From Methanolapillus africanus (GTDB taxonomy: Archaea > Halobacteriota > Methanosarcinia > Methanosarcinales > Methanosarcinaceae): a stretch of 64,000 nucleotides of DNA. How positions within the stretch are numbered: the stretch's first letter is position 1; each line of letters starts with the position of its first letter. This document shows, one piece after another, positions 15,823 through 24,766 of the stretch. The stretch is from contig NZ_JAWDKD010000013.1 in the NCBI RefSeq assembly GCF_032714475.1, positions 60,323 through 124,322 on the forward strand, written 5' to 3'. Position numbers and translations under genes: made by a program. Under the pieces are notes generated by a model. It worked only from the letters and a program-made list of their open reading frames with translations. It was not told the DNA's origin and ran no database searches.

Positions 15823-17742
15823 TCAGGGCGTCATGATGTTGATGTCCAATGTGAACTTGTCCATCACGTCGAAGAACCGCTGAACTTTCTTGGCGTCGCC
15901 GTCGATTTTCACGTTTCCTTTCTTCACCAAACCGTCCACGGTGTCGAGTCCCAAGATCAAGTGGGAGAAATCGTCGCGGGAAAGCTTCACTTTCGCGTCG
16001 AATTTCGGATACTTCTTGTCCTTGTGGAAGTTCAGCACGCCGTTTTGAATCCGGAGCGCCCAGGTTGTTTTGCGGTCGGTTTGCTCAAAGTCGATGATAA
16101 TCGTTTCATCCCCGACTTTGGGCGCGTTCAAGTGTGCCGCCATGAAGTCGAAGAACATTTCATCGTCCATTACGTTCGTCAAATCCGGGTTGATGGTGCT
16201 GGTCGTCGGGTTGGCGCTCTTGCCCACTGCCGCCAAACGCAGCTCCAACGCGCCCATCAAATAGACGCAGCGCCATGTTCCGCACTCACATTGGTATCCG
16301 AGTTGCTCATAAATGTCGGCCAGCATGTTGAGCGCGTCCACATTTTTCGGTTCGGCAAAGACCAAGCGGTTGCCGATTTCGGCCGCCCAGCGGTATTCGC
16401 CTTTGTCAAACGCTTCTTTGGTCTTGGCGAGAACGGCTTTGGAGCCGCCGCCGAATTCCACATATTTCTTGGCCGCGTCTTCCGGCGGAAGCGGGTGCAG
16501 GTTCGCCGGCACCATGTCGAAGAAGCCGAGATACTTTTGGTAAACCGCTTTCGCGTCATGGTTCCATGTGCCGTAATAGCCGCGCATCGCCCATTTTTTA
16601 CCGAGCGCGTCCGGCAAAACCATCATTTCCGCAACTTCCAAGGACGTGTAGCCCAAATTCATTAAGCGGAGACACTGGTCGTGCATATATTTGTAAGAAT
16701 CGCGCTGAAGTTCCAAAAAGGCGCGGCAGCGGTCTTTTCCCCAGGTCGGCCAGTGGTGAACGGCGCAGATGACTTCGGTTTTGTCGGCATACGTTTCAAT
16801 CATGCGGTCCACGGATTTCCACCACATCCGGGCGTCGCGAACTTCAGTGCCGCGCAATGTGTACAAATTGTGGAACGTGTGGGTGATAATTTCGCCCGGC
16901 AACAACAGTTTGAATTGCGGGAAGTACATAATCATTTCAGATGGGGCTTCCGTGTGGGGTGTTTGCATAAATTCAAATGTCACACCGTCAATAACAATGT
17001 CTTCCACATCTTTTTTAACAATATATGTCGGCGGGAGAATCGAGTGTGTTCCGCCGCTGCCCATTCCTTTTCCGAGGCCGTCATCCACCTGTGCTTTCGC
17101 ATTTTTCGGTAAAATGGTGCCGTATTGGTCGTAAGTACGCCGGGACATGATGTTTCCGACATAAGCGTTTTCGCTGACCACTTCAAATAAGAAATTGTCC
17201 GGCACGTAAATTTGAACTTTTCCGGATTTGACGTCTTCTTCGCTGATGAGCCCCCGAATGCCGCCGTAGTGGTCGGTGTGGGAGTGTGTAATAACAATGG
17301 CCTTGATCGGTTTTTTGTTGACGTTGTCGCGGTAAAGTTTCATGCAGGCTTTGGCGGTTTCATCGGACGTCGTGCAGTCGATGACAATGAGACCTGTGTC
17401 GCCTTCAATAATCGTCATGTTGCCCATGTCCAAATTCCGGGCCTGATGAACGCGGTCCATCACTTTAAACAGACCGTGAATGTTGTTGAGCTGGGCTTGC
17501 CGCCAAAGACTCGGGTTGATCGTGTCCGGGCAGGGTGCACCGATTTTTTGATACTCATAAGATTTTAAATCCCAAATCAAATGGTCGCCTTTGTCATTGT
17601 AAATACCGTCGCCTTGAACGGTTGCAATGAATCCGCGCTGAGCGTCTTCAAAATCTTGTTTGTCATCGAACGGAAGCTCTTTTAAAATAGCGGCATTCGC
17701 CTCTTTGGTGAATTTTGTCGCATCTTTGGATTGAATTGTCAT
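15823..17742 (-). CDS. Alkylsulfatase-like metallo-beta-lactamase fold hydrolase
   Basis: 639 residues, the length of SdsA1/BDS1-type alkyl sulfatases, which cleave sulfate from alkyl chains with two zinc ions. The zinc motif THSHTDHYGG lies near residue 152, TEAPSEMIMYFPQ and LLPGEIITHTFHNLYTLRG supply the expected Glu and His positions, and AVHHWPTWG the later His. A helical dimer domain and a C-terminal SCP2-like domain (about residues 520-639) follow. No signal peptide is seen, whereas many bacterial members are exported. This family is mainly bacterial, so transfer into the lineage is likely. A GTGATAAG ribosome site precedes the ATG. Confidence 0.85.
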   Translation of the reverse strand: MTIQSKDATKFTKEANAAILKELPFDDKQDFEDAQRGFIATVQGDGIYNDKGDHLIWDLKSYEYQKIGAPCPDTINPSLWRQAQLNNIHGLFKVMDRVHQARNLDMGNMTIIEGDTGLIVIDCTTSDETAKACMKLYRDNVNKKPIKAIVITHSHTDHYGGIRGLISEEDVKSGKVQIYVPDNFLFEVVSENAYVGNIMSRRTYDQYGTILPKNAKAQVDDGLGKGMGSGGTHSILPPTYIVKKDVEDIVIDGVTFEFMQTPHTEAPSEMIMYFPQFKLLLPGEIITHTFHNLYTLRGTEVRDARMWWKSVDRMIETYADKTEVICAVHHWPTWGKDRCRAFLELQRDSYKYMHDQCLRLMNLGYTSLEVAEMMVLPDALGKKWAMRGYYGTWNHDAKAVYQKYLGFFDMVPANLHPLPPEDAAKKYVEFGGGSKAVLAKTKEAFDKGEYRWAAEIGNRLVFAEPKNVDALNMLADIYEQLGYQCECGTWRCVYLMGALELRLAAVGKSANPTTSTINPDLTNVMDDEMFFDFMAAHLNAPKVGDETIIIDFEQTDRKTTWALRIQNGVLNFHKDKKYPKFDAKVKLSRDDFSHLILGLDTVDGLVKKGNVKIDGDAKKVQRFFDVMDKFTLDINIMTP

Positions 17743-18045
17743 CTTATCACACTCGGATTGATTAAAATAAATAAAATAAAATGGACTTTGTTATTTTTTA
17801 AATATATGCCCATTTTTATTTTACACCATATATGTTAATCAAATATATATAATTATAACTTGAAAAAAAGCCGAATGGATAAAAACAGCAACAGTCGCAT
17901 TTGAAAAAAAAAGCGGGCCGATATTTGCCGATTTACAAAAAATGATTGCTGTAACGCGCGCGTTGGCTGCCGCAAAAACGAAAAACTGAAAGATAAAAAA
18001 CTGAAAAATAAAAAAACAAAAAGAAATAAAAAAAGGAATCAGGAA
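17743..18045. other. A/T-rich intergenic stretch with one GC box
   Basis: Holds the promoter of the alkylsulfatase gene (several TATATA words at 17815-17860) and, at 17935-17973, the GC box that follows leuB. No gene seen. Confidence 0.5.
17932..17973 (-). repeat. GC box copy 6
   Basis: Minus strand GCGGCAGCCAACGCGCGCGT then TACAGCAATCATTTTTTG, behind leuB. Confidence 0.9.
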
Positions 18046-19182
18046 TTAGTTTTTCCCGATTTCTTTGACAATTTTCGCGACGTCCGTTCCGACTTCGGAA
18101 CATTTGTTTGTGCCGCCCATATCTGAAGTTTTCACAATTCCTGCAGAAACGTTCTTTTCAATCGCGTTCACAATCGCGTCAGCAGCTTTGGATTCGCCGA
18201 GCGTGTCGAGCAAGAGCGCGCCGGCCCAAATGGTGGCCAACGGGTTGACTTTGTCCATACCTTTGTATTTCGGGGCGGAACCGTGAATCGGTTCAAACAT
18301 GCTGGTGCCTTTCGGGTTGATGTTGCCGCCCGGCGCAAGGCCGAGGCCGCCCTGAATCATGGCGCCGAGGTCGGTGATGATGTCGCCGAACATGTTCGGG
18401 GTCACGACGACGTCGAAAAATTCCGGGTTTTTAACAAACCACATGGTGACGGCGTCCACGTAATTGAAATCCGTGGCGACGCCCGGATAATTCTTGCCGA
18501 CTTCGGTGAAGTTTTCCCGCCAGAAACCGTAAATGTCGGACAGAACGTTCGCTTTGTCCACCGATGACAGGTGGTTGTTGCGTTTCGCGGCCAAATCGTA
18601 AGAATATTCAATCACACGGCGGGTGCCTTCTTTGGACACCATGCCGATTTGGTAAGCGATTTCTTCGCTGTCGGTTTCGACGTCAAGACCGAATTTTGCG
18701 GAATAAAGCTGGCGTTTCACTTCCAGAAGGTCTTTTTTCTCGCCCTTTTTGGCGCGGCCGCCGATACCGATGTAAAAGTCTTCCGTGTTTTCGCGGACAA
18801 CAACAAAGTCGATGTCTTTGGCGGTTTTGCCGCGAATCGGAGATTCGATGCCGTCCAAAAGTTTGATCGGGCGCAAGTTAATGTATTCGTCAAAGTAAAA
18901 ACGCATGTTGAGCAAAATTCCTTTTTCAAGAATGCCCGGCGTCATGCGCGGGTCGCCGAGAGCCCCCAAATAAATCGCTTTGTATTGGGACAATTCTTTG
19001 AGCGTGTCTTCGGAAATCAGCTCGCCCGTTTCCAAATAGTGGTCGGCGCCGTGCGGATAGTCGATCCAGTCCACGTCGAATCCGAAAACTTCTCCGGCCG
19101 CGTCAATCACTTTTCTGCCTTCACGAACGATTTCGGGACCGATGCCGTCCCCGCCGATAACCGGTACTTTGTATTGAGTCAT
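18046..19182 (-). CDS. leuB: 3-isopropylmalate dehydrogenase family protein
   Basis: 378 residues from the ATG at 19182, which has GGAAG eight bases upstream; five codons of in-frame extension would overlap that site. The fold is the beta-decarboxylating dehydrogenase: GDGIGPEIV, GALGDPRMTPG, the substrate Arg segment INLRPIKLL, VVRENTEDFYIG, and the GSAPKYKG nucleotide loop. The shape resembles the tartrate dehydrogenase-like 3-isopropylmalate dehydrogenases common in methanogens. A homoisocitrate (AksF) role cannot be excluded. LeuD lies directly upstream on the same strand. Confidence 0.88.
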   Translation of the reverse strand: MTQYKVPVIGGDGIGPEIVREGRKVIDAAGEVFGFDVDWIDYPHGADHYLETGELISEDTLKELSQYKAIYLGALGDPRMTPGILEKGILLNMRFYFDEYINLRPIKLLDGIESPIRGKTAKDIDFVVVRENTEDFYIGIGGRAKKGEKKDLLEVKRQLYSAKFGLDVETDSEEIAYQIGMVSKEGTRRVIEYSYDLAAKRNNHLSSVDKANVLSDIYGFWRENFTEVGKNYPGVATDFNYVDAVTMWFVKNPEFFDVVVTPNMFGDIITDLGAMIQGGLGLAPGGNINPKGTSMFEPIHGSAPKYKGMDKVNPLATIWAGALLLDTLGESKAADAIVNAIEKNVSAGIVKTSDMGGTNKCSEVGTDVAKIVKEIGKN

Positions 19183-19242
19183 TTTGAAAACTTCCAATGA
19201 ATATGTTTTTTGATGATTTGATTAATTTTGATAAATGAATTA

Positions 19243-19282
19243 AATTTGAATGAATTAATTATTGAGTTAATTCATTCAAATT
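19243..19282. repeat. Long hairpin between leuD and leuB
   Basis: Arms AATTTGAATGAATTAA (19243-19258) and its exact complement (19267-19282) form a 16-bp stem with an 8-base loop in the roughly 150-base gap of the leuD-leuB unit. It could adjust leuB expression by termination or processing. Confidence 0.75.
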
Positions 19283-19332
19283 AATTTGAATGAATGATTC
19301 AGGTCGAATTTTTGAATAAATCCGGTTTCGAT

Positions 19333-19839
19333 TTACTCAAAAATTTCTTGCCGGACATGTTTGACAAGTCCGCCGTCGTTGACGATTTCCATGAGGAAAT
19401 CCGGCAGCGGCGTGGATTTGTATTCTTCCTTTTTGGTCAGATTTTTAACGGTGCCGGCGCTTAAATTCACTTCTAAAACGTCGCCTTCCGCGATTTTATC
19501 CGCGTCGGCGCACTCGATCAGCGGTAACCCGATATTGATCGAGTTTCTGAAGAAGATGCGGGCAAAGGATTTGGCGATCACGCAGCTGACGCCGGAGCCG
19601 ATCAAAGCCAAGGGCGCATGCTCGCGGGAGGAGCCGCAGCCAAAATTGCTGCCGCCGACAATGATATCTCCCGGTTTTACTTGGGCGACAAAGTCCGGGC
19701 GGACGCTGCAAAACGTGTATTTGGACAATTCCTCGGGCGTGTTGTAAATCAAGCAGGTGCCGGAAATGATCGCGTCCGTGTCGACGTCGTCGCCGAATTT
19801 GAAAGCCTTTCCTTGAAAAGTATTGTTTATTGCTGTCAT
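19333..19839 (-). CDS. leuD: 3-isopropylmalate/citramalate dehydratase small subunit
   Basis: 168 residues, the normal size of the swivelling small subunit that pairs with a 4Fe-4S large subunit (not in this window). Motifs: FGDDVDTDAIISG, GGSNFGCGSSREHAPLAL and FRNSINIGLPLIEC. GTGGAGTC ribosome site upstream of the ATG. It precedes leuB on the same strand, so leucine or isoleucine precursor synthesis is the likely role; an AksE-like role in coenzyme B synthesis is the alternative. Confidence 0.92.
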   Translation of the reverse strand: MTAINNTFQGKAFKFGDDVDTDAIISGTCLIYNTPEELSKYTFCSVRPDFVAQVKPGDIIVGGSNFGCGSSREHAPLALIGSGVSCVIAKSFARIFFRNSINIGLPLIECADADKIAEGDVLEVNLSAGTVKNLTKKEEYKSTPLPDFLMEIVNDGGLVKHVRQEIFE

Positions 19840-20039
19840 AATGACTCCACTTCAATCTACGTTGATTTAAATTTTGTGCATTGAATAATTTGTACAGAAT
19901 AATTTTAAATAATCTCAAAACGAAACTACATTAATGTTTCATATTTAAATTTGTATATTTGGTTTACATATCCAACGATGAATATATAAAATAATTTAAA
20001 ACGTATATTTCGATTGACAATAACAGGCGGTGAAAAACA

Positions 20040-20972
20040 ATGGCTGTTTCCGAAATTTTCCGGACCGAAAAAAAAGAGCAAGAATTAAAAGATTTCTTTG
20101 CGCGCCGCAAAAACGTCCTTGTTGCGTTTTCGGGCGGCGTCGACAGTTCGCTTCTCGCCGCGGTGGCCGCGGAAACGCCGGGCTTAAAAGTTTTGGCCGT
20201 CACCGTTTCTTCTCCTTTGGTTCCGGAACGCGAACTTGAAAACGCACGAAAAATCGCTGCCGATATCGGTGTTTCGCACATTCTTCTGGAAAAAAGAATG
20301 CTGGACATGAAAGGCATCCGGAAAAACGAACTCAACCGGTGTTTCGTGTGCAAAAAAGAAATCATGGAGTCGCTCATCCAAATCGCCAAGGATCAAGGGT
20401 TTGAGGCCGTCGTCGACGGCACCAACTATTCCGACGTGATGGGAACCGTTTCCCGCCCGGGATACAATGCGATTTTGGAAATCAACAACAATTCCGATTT
20501 TAAAATCCAAATGCCGTACGTGGAACTTCAAATTACCAAGGACGACATCCGGAAAATGTCCAAAAAAAGAAAGGTGCTTTCTTCCGACAAGCCGTCGATG
20601 TCGTGTTTAGCCACGCGTTTTACATACGATACGGTCTTAACGCCGGAGCTGCTCAAAACCATCGACACCGCCGAAGAAATGATGGTCAAATGCGGCTTTT
20701 CTCAAATCCGAATCCGCTGCCACATTGATTCCGAACGCCGAAAGTTCGCCCGCATTGAAATTAACAACAGCGAAATGGAAAAGTTGTTTGATTCGACGCC
20801 GTGCAACGGTTCAGGCGTTTCAGGCGTTTCAGGTATTTCAAGCGGTTCGGTTGGATCGAGTGGTTCAAACGGTTTAAAAATTCAATCCGTGATTGATTTT
20901 CTGAAAAAGAGCGGATTTTCATATGTGACTTTGGATCTGGAAGGATTCCGAAGCGGGAGCATGGACCTATGA
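20040..20972 (+). CDS. larE: LarE-family ATP-dependent sulfur transferase
   Basis: 310 residues. The PP-loop SGGVDSSLLAAVA, the NRCFVCKKEIM segment and SDKPSMSCLATRF identify the LarE family, which in bacteria sacrifices a cysteine sulfur to build the nickel-pincer nucleotide of lactate racemase. The Cys of SMSCLATR matches the sulfur-donating cysteine. No larB or larC is nearby, so the target in a methanogen is open. Residues about 260-283 are a Gly/Ser/Val-rich repeat that looks like local slippage. GGCGGTGAAA ribosome site. The stop overlaps the next start by four bases. Confidence 0.85.
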   Translation: MAVSEIFRTEKKEQELKDFFARRKNVLVAFSGGVDSSLLAAVAAETPGLKVLAVTVSSPLVPERELENARKIAADIGVSHILLEKRMLDMKGIRKNELNRCFVCKKEIMESLIQIAKDQGFEAVVDGTNYSDVMGTVSRPGYNAILEINNNSDFKIQMPYVELQITKDDIRKMSKKRKVLSSDKPSMSCLATRFTYDTVLTPELLKTIDTAEEMMVKCGFSQIRIRCHIDSERRKFARIEINNSEMEKLFDSTPCNGSGVSGVSGISSGSVGSSGSNGLKIQSVIDFLKKSGFSYVTLDLEGFRSGSMDL

Positions 20973-21508
20973 CTCGGGATAACGATACGGAAGAATCTGA
21001 AACTGCCGCCTGTTCCGATTCGGCGGCAAACATTCTTCAAGCGAAAATTCGTCCGGCAACGGCAGAAGACGCCGTTTCGATTGACGTCATTCTTTCCACC
21101 TACTTTTTGGACCGGGAAGACGTTCCGCACGAAAGATTTTTGGTGGCCGAAATTGATGTCAAAGGCCGCCCCAAGATTATCGGCTGCGCCGTTTACGACC
21201 AGCGCTGTTCGGTGAATTTCCAATCATTTTATGAAATCCATACGATTGCGGTTTTGCCGTCCTATAAAAACAAAGGCGTCGGCGCGCAGCTTTTGCTGGC
21301 CATGTCGACGGATATTTTATGTTCCGGAAGTCCGGCTTTATCGACAACGATTTACACCCGAACAACGTCGCCGGAATTCTTTATTAATCAGGGATTTTCC
21401 GCAATCGACGACTCGGAAAAGAAAGAGCTTTGGACGGAATGCCGCGATTGTCAGAAATTCGAATCCTGCGTTCAAAAAGCGCTTTCTAAAATAATCAAAC
21501 ACAACTAA
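20969..21508 (+). CDS. GNAT-family N-acetyltransferase
   Basis: 179 residues. The GNAT core is visible as IHTIAVLPSYKNKGVGAQLL, the acetyl-CoA loop, followed by FINQGFSAIDD. A polar N-terminal extension of about 25 residues comes first. A CxxC pair and a further Cys (WTECRDCQKFESC) near the C-terminus are unusual and could bind a metal. It overlaps larE by ATGA, so the two are translationally coupled. Substrate unknown. Confidence 0.8.
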   Translation: MTRDNDTEESETAACSDSAANILQAKIRPATAEDAVSIDVILSTYFLDREDVPHERFLVAEIDVKGRPKIIGCAVYDQRCSVNFQSFYEIHTIAVLPSYKNKGVGAQLLLAMSTDILCSGSPALSTTIYTRTTSPEFFINQGFSAIDDSEKKELWTECRDCQKFESCVQKALSKIIKHN

Positions 21509-21547
21509 TGTCAACACAATTAATGTCAACACAATTAATGTCAACAA
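21506..21547 (+). repeat. 15-bp tandem repeats after the acetyltransferase gene
   Basis: Three copies of TAATGTCAACACAAT, the first containing the stop codon of the acetyltransferase gene, followed by an inverted TTGTTGAC. The rest of the gap to cstA is A/T-rich without a gene. Confidence 0.8.
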
Positions 21548-21755
21548 AAATCATTTGTTGACTTTTATTATTTTTATTCATCTTTTAAATTCATTATTTA
21601 AGTCTGTTTTAAAAAACGGTTTATTAATATTCATTAAAATAAATATATATGTCATCAAATCCTTTTCAATTTTTTGATAAATCTTGATTTGTAAATTTGA
21701 TTTGTAAATTTGAAAACGATGGTTTGTGACTTTTGACGAATAACAGGTGGGAACA

Positions 21756-23453
21756 ATGAACGGTATCATTTTAATGGGCGGGTCCATTATTATCCTCGCT
21801 CTGGCATACATTTTATACGGCAAATGGCTCGAGCGGACATGGGGCGTCGACCCGAAAAAAGAAACGCCGGCGCACACGCTTCAAGACGGCGTGGATTATG
21901 TTCCGGCCAAAAAGAACGTTTTGTTCGGGCACCAATTTTCATCCATCGCCGGCGCGGGTCCGATCAACGGTCCGATCATCGCGGCGATGTTCGGCTGGCT
22001 TCCGGTTCTGCTTTGGGTTCTCGTCGGCGGTATTTTCATCGGCGCCGTTCACGATTTCGGCGCGCTTTACGCCTCTGTCAAAAATGAAGGCAAATCGATG
22101 GGTTACTTGATTGAAATGTACATCGGCAAAAGCGGTAAAATCTTCTTCTTGCTTTTCGTTTGGTTGTTATCGATTTTAGTCATTGCGGCTTTCGCCAACA
22201 TTGTCGCCGGTACGTTTTCCGGAATGACTTTGAGCAGCAGCGGTGAAACGGTGATGAATTACTCCAACGCAGCCACCGCGTCCACGTCGATCATGTTCGT
22301 TTTGGCAGCGCTTCTTCTGGGCGTTTTCGTTTATTTCAAAAAGCCGAATGCCATCGTTTCGACAGTTGTCGCCGTTGTTCTCATTATTATCTGCCTGGCC
22401 GTCGGCATGACTTATCCGATTTATTTGTCCGAAACCACCTGGCTCTACGTCGTTTTCCTCTACATTTTCGTCGCGTCGGTGACGCCCATTTGGATTTTGC
22501 TTCAGCCGCGCGACTATCTCTGTTCCTTTTTGCTTTTGGCCATGATGGCCGCCGCCTTTGTCGGCATTATCGTCGCCAATCCGACCATTCAGCTGCCCGC
22601 TTATTCCGGTTTTGTCGTTAACGGACAGTATTTGTTCCCGATGCTTTTCGTGACCGTTGCGTGCGGTGCCGTTTCCGGATTCCACAGTTTGATTTGTTCA
22701 GGCACGACGTCCAAACAAATCGACAATGAACGCGACATTCTTCCGATCTCGTTCGGCGCAATGCTGGTGGAAGTGCTGCTGGCGGTCGTTGCCATTATTG
22801 CCGTCGGCGCCATCGCCGTCGGCGGACAAATTCCATCCGGAACGCCGCCTGTCATCTTTGCGACAGCTATTTCCGGATTTTTGGCGACCGTCGGTTTGCC
22901 GGTCGAGTTGTCCTATACCTTGATGACGCTCGCGATTTCCGCGTTTGCGCTGACGTCTTTGGACACGATTTCCAGAATCGGCCGCCTGACGTTTTCCGAA
23001 CTTTTCATGAACAGCAATCCGGAAAAGAAAAACACGTCTTGGAACAAAATCATGGGCAACAAATTCTTTGCAACCGCAGTGACGCTTTTCCTCGGATTTT
23101 TGTTGTCGCTGGGCGGCTACCTGAATATTTGGTCGCTGTTCGGCTCCGCCAACCAGCTTTTAGCGGCGCTGACGCTGATCGTTTTGGCCGTTTTTCTCAA
23201 AAAGACGAACAAGAAAGGATTTATGTTGTACATTCCGATGATTTTCATGATGGCGGTGACGTTTTCGGCGCTTTCTCTCACGGTGTTGAAATTGTTTGAA
23301 AAATTATTTATCACCCATGACTTTATCATCTACAGCGACGGTCTTCAGTTATTCTTCGCCGTTTTGCTTTTCGGTCTCGGTATTTCCGTTTCCATCAAAG
23401 GCATCCAAAAGCTGTGGGGAACAAAAGCGGATAAAATACAAACGGCCGCCTAA
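21756..23453 (+). CDS. cstA: Carbon starvation protein A family transporter
   Basis: 565 residues, many membrane helices. CstA proteins import peptides or pyruvate. Family signatures near the N-terminus are FGHQFSSIAGAGPINGP and GAVHDFGAL, with SGTTSKQIDNERD further on and FGSANQLLAALTL near the end. The ATG at 21756 has AGGTGG six bases upstream; a GTG nine bases earlier lies in that ribosome site. It is monocistronic or leads into the DUF531 gene 26 bases later. Confidence 0.93.
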   Translation: MNGIILMGGSIIILALAYILYGKWLERTWGVDPKKETPAHTLQDGVDYVPAKKNVLFGHQFSSIAGAGPINGPIIAAMFGWLPVLLWVLVGGIFIGAVHDFGALYASVKNEGKSMGYLIEMYIGKSGKIFFLLFVWLLSILVIAAFANIVAGTFSGMTLSSSGETVMNYSNAATASTSIMFVLAALLLGVFVYFKKPNAIVSTVVAVVLIIICLAVGMTYPIYLSETTWLYVVFLYIFVASVTPIWILLQPRDYLCSFLLLAMMAAAFVGIIVANPTIQLPAYSGFVVNGQYLFPMLFVTVACGAVSGFHSLICSGTTSKQIDNERDILPISFGAMLVEVLLAVVAIIAVGAIAVGGQIPSGTPPVIFATAISGFLATVGLPVELSYTLMTLAISAFALTSLDTISRIGRLTFSELFMNSNPEKKNTSWNKIMGNKFFATAVTLFLGFLLSLGGYLNIWSLFGSANQLLAALTLIVLAVFLKKTNKKGFMLYIPMIFMMAVTFSALSLTVLKLFEKLFITHDFIIYSDGLQLFFAVLLFGLGISVSIKGIQKLWGTKADKIQTAA

Positions 23454-23479
23454 ATAAGATTTAAAATTGATGTGAATTT

Positions 23480-24043
23480 ATGTTAACGCTCGGCATTGTC
23501 AATATGTATGACAAAATTAAAATCGTGGACGCCCACTACCGCGCCATTGCGCGGGCGGCCCCGATTTGTTACGCTTATGATTTTTCGTTGGCGCTGTTCG
23601 ATTTTCCGTTTAAGATGGAAAAAGAAGAATTGGTGGAATTTGTCCGGGGAGAGACGACCATCGGCGAATCCGGCAAATATTTGGAACTGCTCAACAACGA
23701 ACACCACCTTTATGTTTCGGATTTGCCGCCCAAAGGCTTTCCGGCGCACTTCGGCTCCATCGTGACGACGACGTCCAAACCGTCCCCGCAAAAAACGCTG
23801 ACGCCGCTGGACGTCGCCGACGGGAATCTGAAAAAGAAATCGTACATGTTTTTGGTCGGACTCGGCCGGAAAGGATTGCCCAAGGACTTGTTTGAGCGGG
23901 CGGAATACCATTTGGACATCACGTCCAAACGCATTTCCCTGGAAACGTGTACGGCAATCGGCGCCATTCCGACGCAGATCAACGCGCTTACGTTTGCTTT
24001 GGATCAGAAAAACAAACTTCAGCATCAAAAAGAGAAACAATAA
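23480..24043 (+). CDS. DUF531 family protein (putative SPOUT-like)
   Basis: 187 residues. The start LTLGIVNMYDKIKIVDAH, ARAAPICYAYDFSLALFDF and ISLETCTAIGAIPTQI match the archaeal DUF531 family, thought to be related to SPOUT-type RNA methyltransferases because of the Gly/Leu-rich GLGRKGLPKDLF loop. Function not established. It begins 26 bases after cstA and probably shares its transcript. Confidence 0.75.
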   Translation: MLTLGIVNMYDKIKIVDAHYRAIARAAPICYAYDFSLALFDFPFKMEKEELVEFVRGETTIGESGKYLELLNNEHHLYVSDLPPKGFPAHFGSIVTTTSKPSPQKTLTPLDVADGNLKKKSYMFLVGLGRKGLPKDLFERAEYHLDITSKRISLETCTAIGAIPTQINALTFALDQKNKLQHQKEKQ

Positions 24044-24077
24044 CGGACTCTGATTTTTATTGGCGCGCCGTCAGAAA

Positions 24078-24108
24078 CGATCGCCATAACGCGTGCGCGG
24101 ATGCCGCG
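24078..24108 (-). repeat. GC box copy 7
   Basis: Minus strand GCGGCATCCGCGCACGCGTT then ATGGCGATCG, behind the small tail-anchored gene and its hairpin terminator. Confidence 0.85.
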
Positions 24109-24114
24109 CAAAAC

Positions 24115-24150
24115 CAAAAAAAAGCCCGGGAAACAGGTGTTTCCCGGGCT
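24115..24150 (-). terminator. Strong intrinsic-type terminator of the 50-residue gene
   Basis: AGCCCGGGAAACA (24123-24135) pairs perfectly with 24138-24150. On the minus strand the stem is followed by a run of T, directly downstream of the small gene at 24198. A GC box follows it. Confidence 0.85.
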
Positions 24151-24197
24151 TCTGATGGAAAAGATAAACGGATGACATCCGTACGTTTACATGTCTC

Positions 24198-24350
24198 TTA
24201 CATCATGGTCAAAAGCCACGCCAGCCCGAAAATGGACAGGAGAAGGAAGAGTTTTCCGAATGTAACCGTTGTTTTGCTGACTGTACTGAATTCTGTGTTT
24301 GTATTTTTGTTTCCTTTTGTCTTTAAATCGACATTTTGCATAGACTGCAT
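24198..24350 (-). CDS. Small tail-anchored membrane protein, 50 residues
   Basis: Reads MQSMQNVDLKTKGNKNTN, then a polar Thr/Ser segment, then GKLFLLLSIFGLAWLLTMM as one hydrophobic helix at the very C-terminus. The second Met (start 24341, 47 residues) is the alternative. Support comes from context: a TATA box at 24459-24473, a leader with a duplicated CTCAAAAGRATATGAGA word ending in a purine-rich ribosome site, and a strong terminator with the usual GC box behind it. No family recognised. It is convergent with the DUF531 gene. Confidence 0.7.
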   Translation of the reverse strand: MQSMQNVDLKTKGNKNTNTEFSTVSKTTVTFGKLFLLLSIFGLAWLLTMM

Positions 24351-24458
24351 TGTCTCATATCCTTTTGAGATAAAATCTCATATTCTTTTGAGGTTTATCA
24401 CTGGTTTGAATAGTGCATTTTGCTTTTGCATAATTGCAATGGAAATGGTGCTTCAAAT

Positions 24459-24473
24459 CTATATATACTTTCG
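24459..24473 (-). promoter_or_regulatory. TATA box of the small membrane protein gene
   Basis: On the minus strand CGAAAGTATATATAG, a near-ideal BRE plus TATA box, about 110 bases before the start codon at 24350. Confidence 0.6.
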
Positions 24474-24766
24474 CTTCATGACTTTTTTCATCAAAAAGGC
24501 ATTCTATTGACATTGCGCCAACCCCTGTTTTCCAACGAAAACACCCGCCGAAGAACCGAAAATAAACAGCATGCGGCTTAAAGAAATGCAAGCGGGCATA
24601 TGGTTTCATGATATTTTTATTGAGCAGGCCGGATATTTGTCGGCAAAACGAGCTTGAAATGACCGATTCCATTTACTAAATATACATTGACGTTGAATTA
24701 TGCTGTACGATCGTCAAGTCATCCTGAGTCCGTTGTCACGGCTCATAACTTTTAGGGGAATCAAAA

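Noticed and set aside
24355..24672. 105-residue minus-strand frame
   Set aside because: It would overlap the promoter and start of the better supported 50-residue gene and has no ribosome site.
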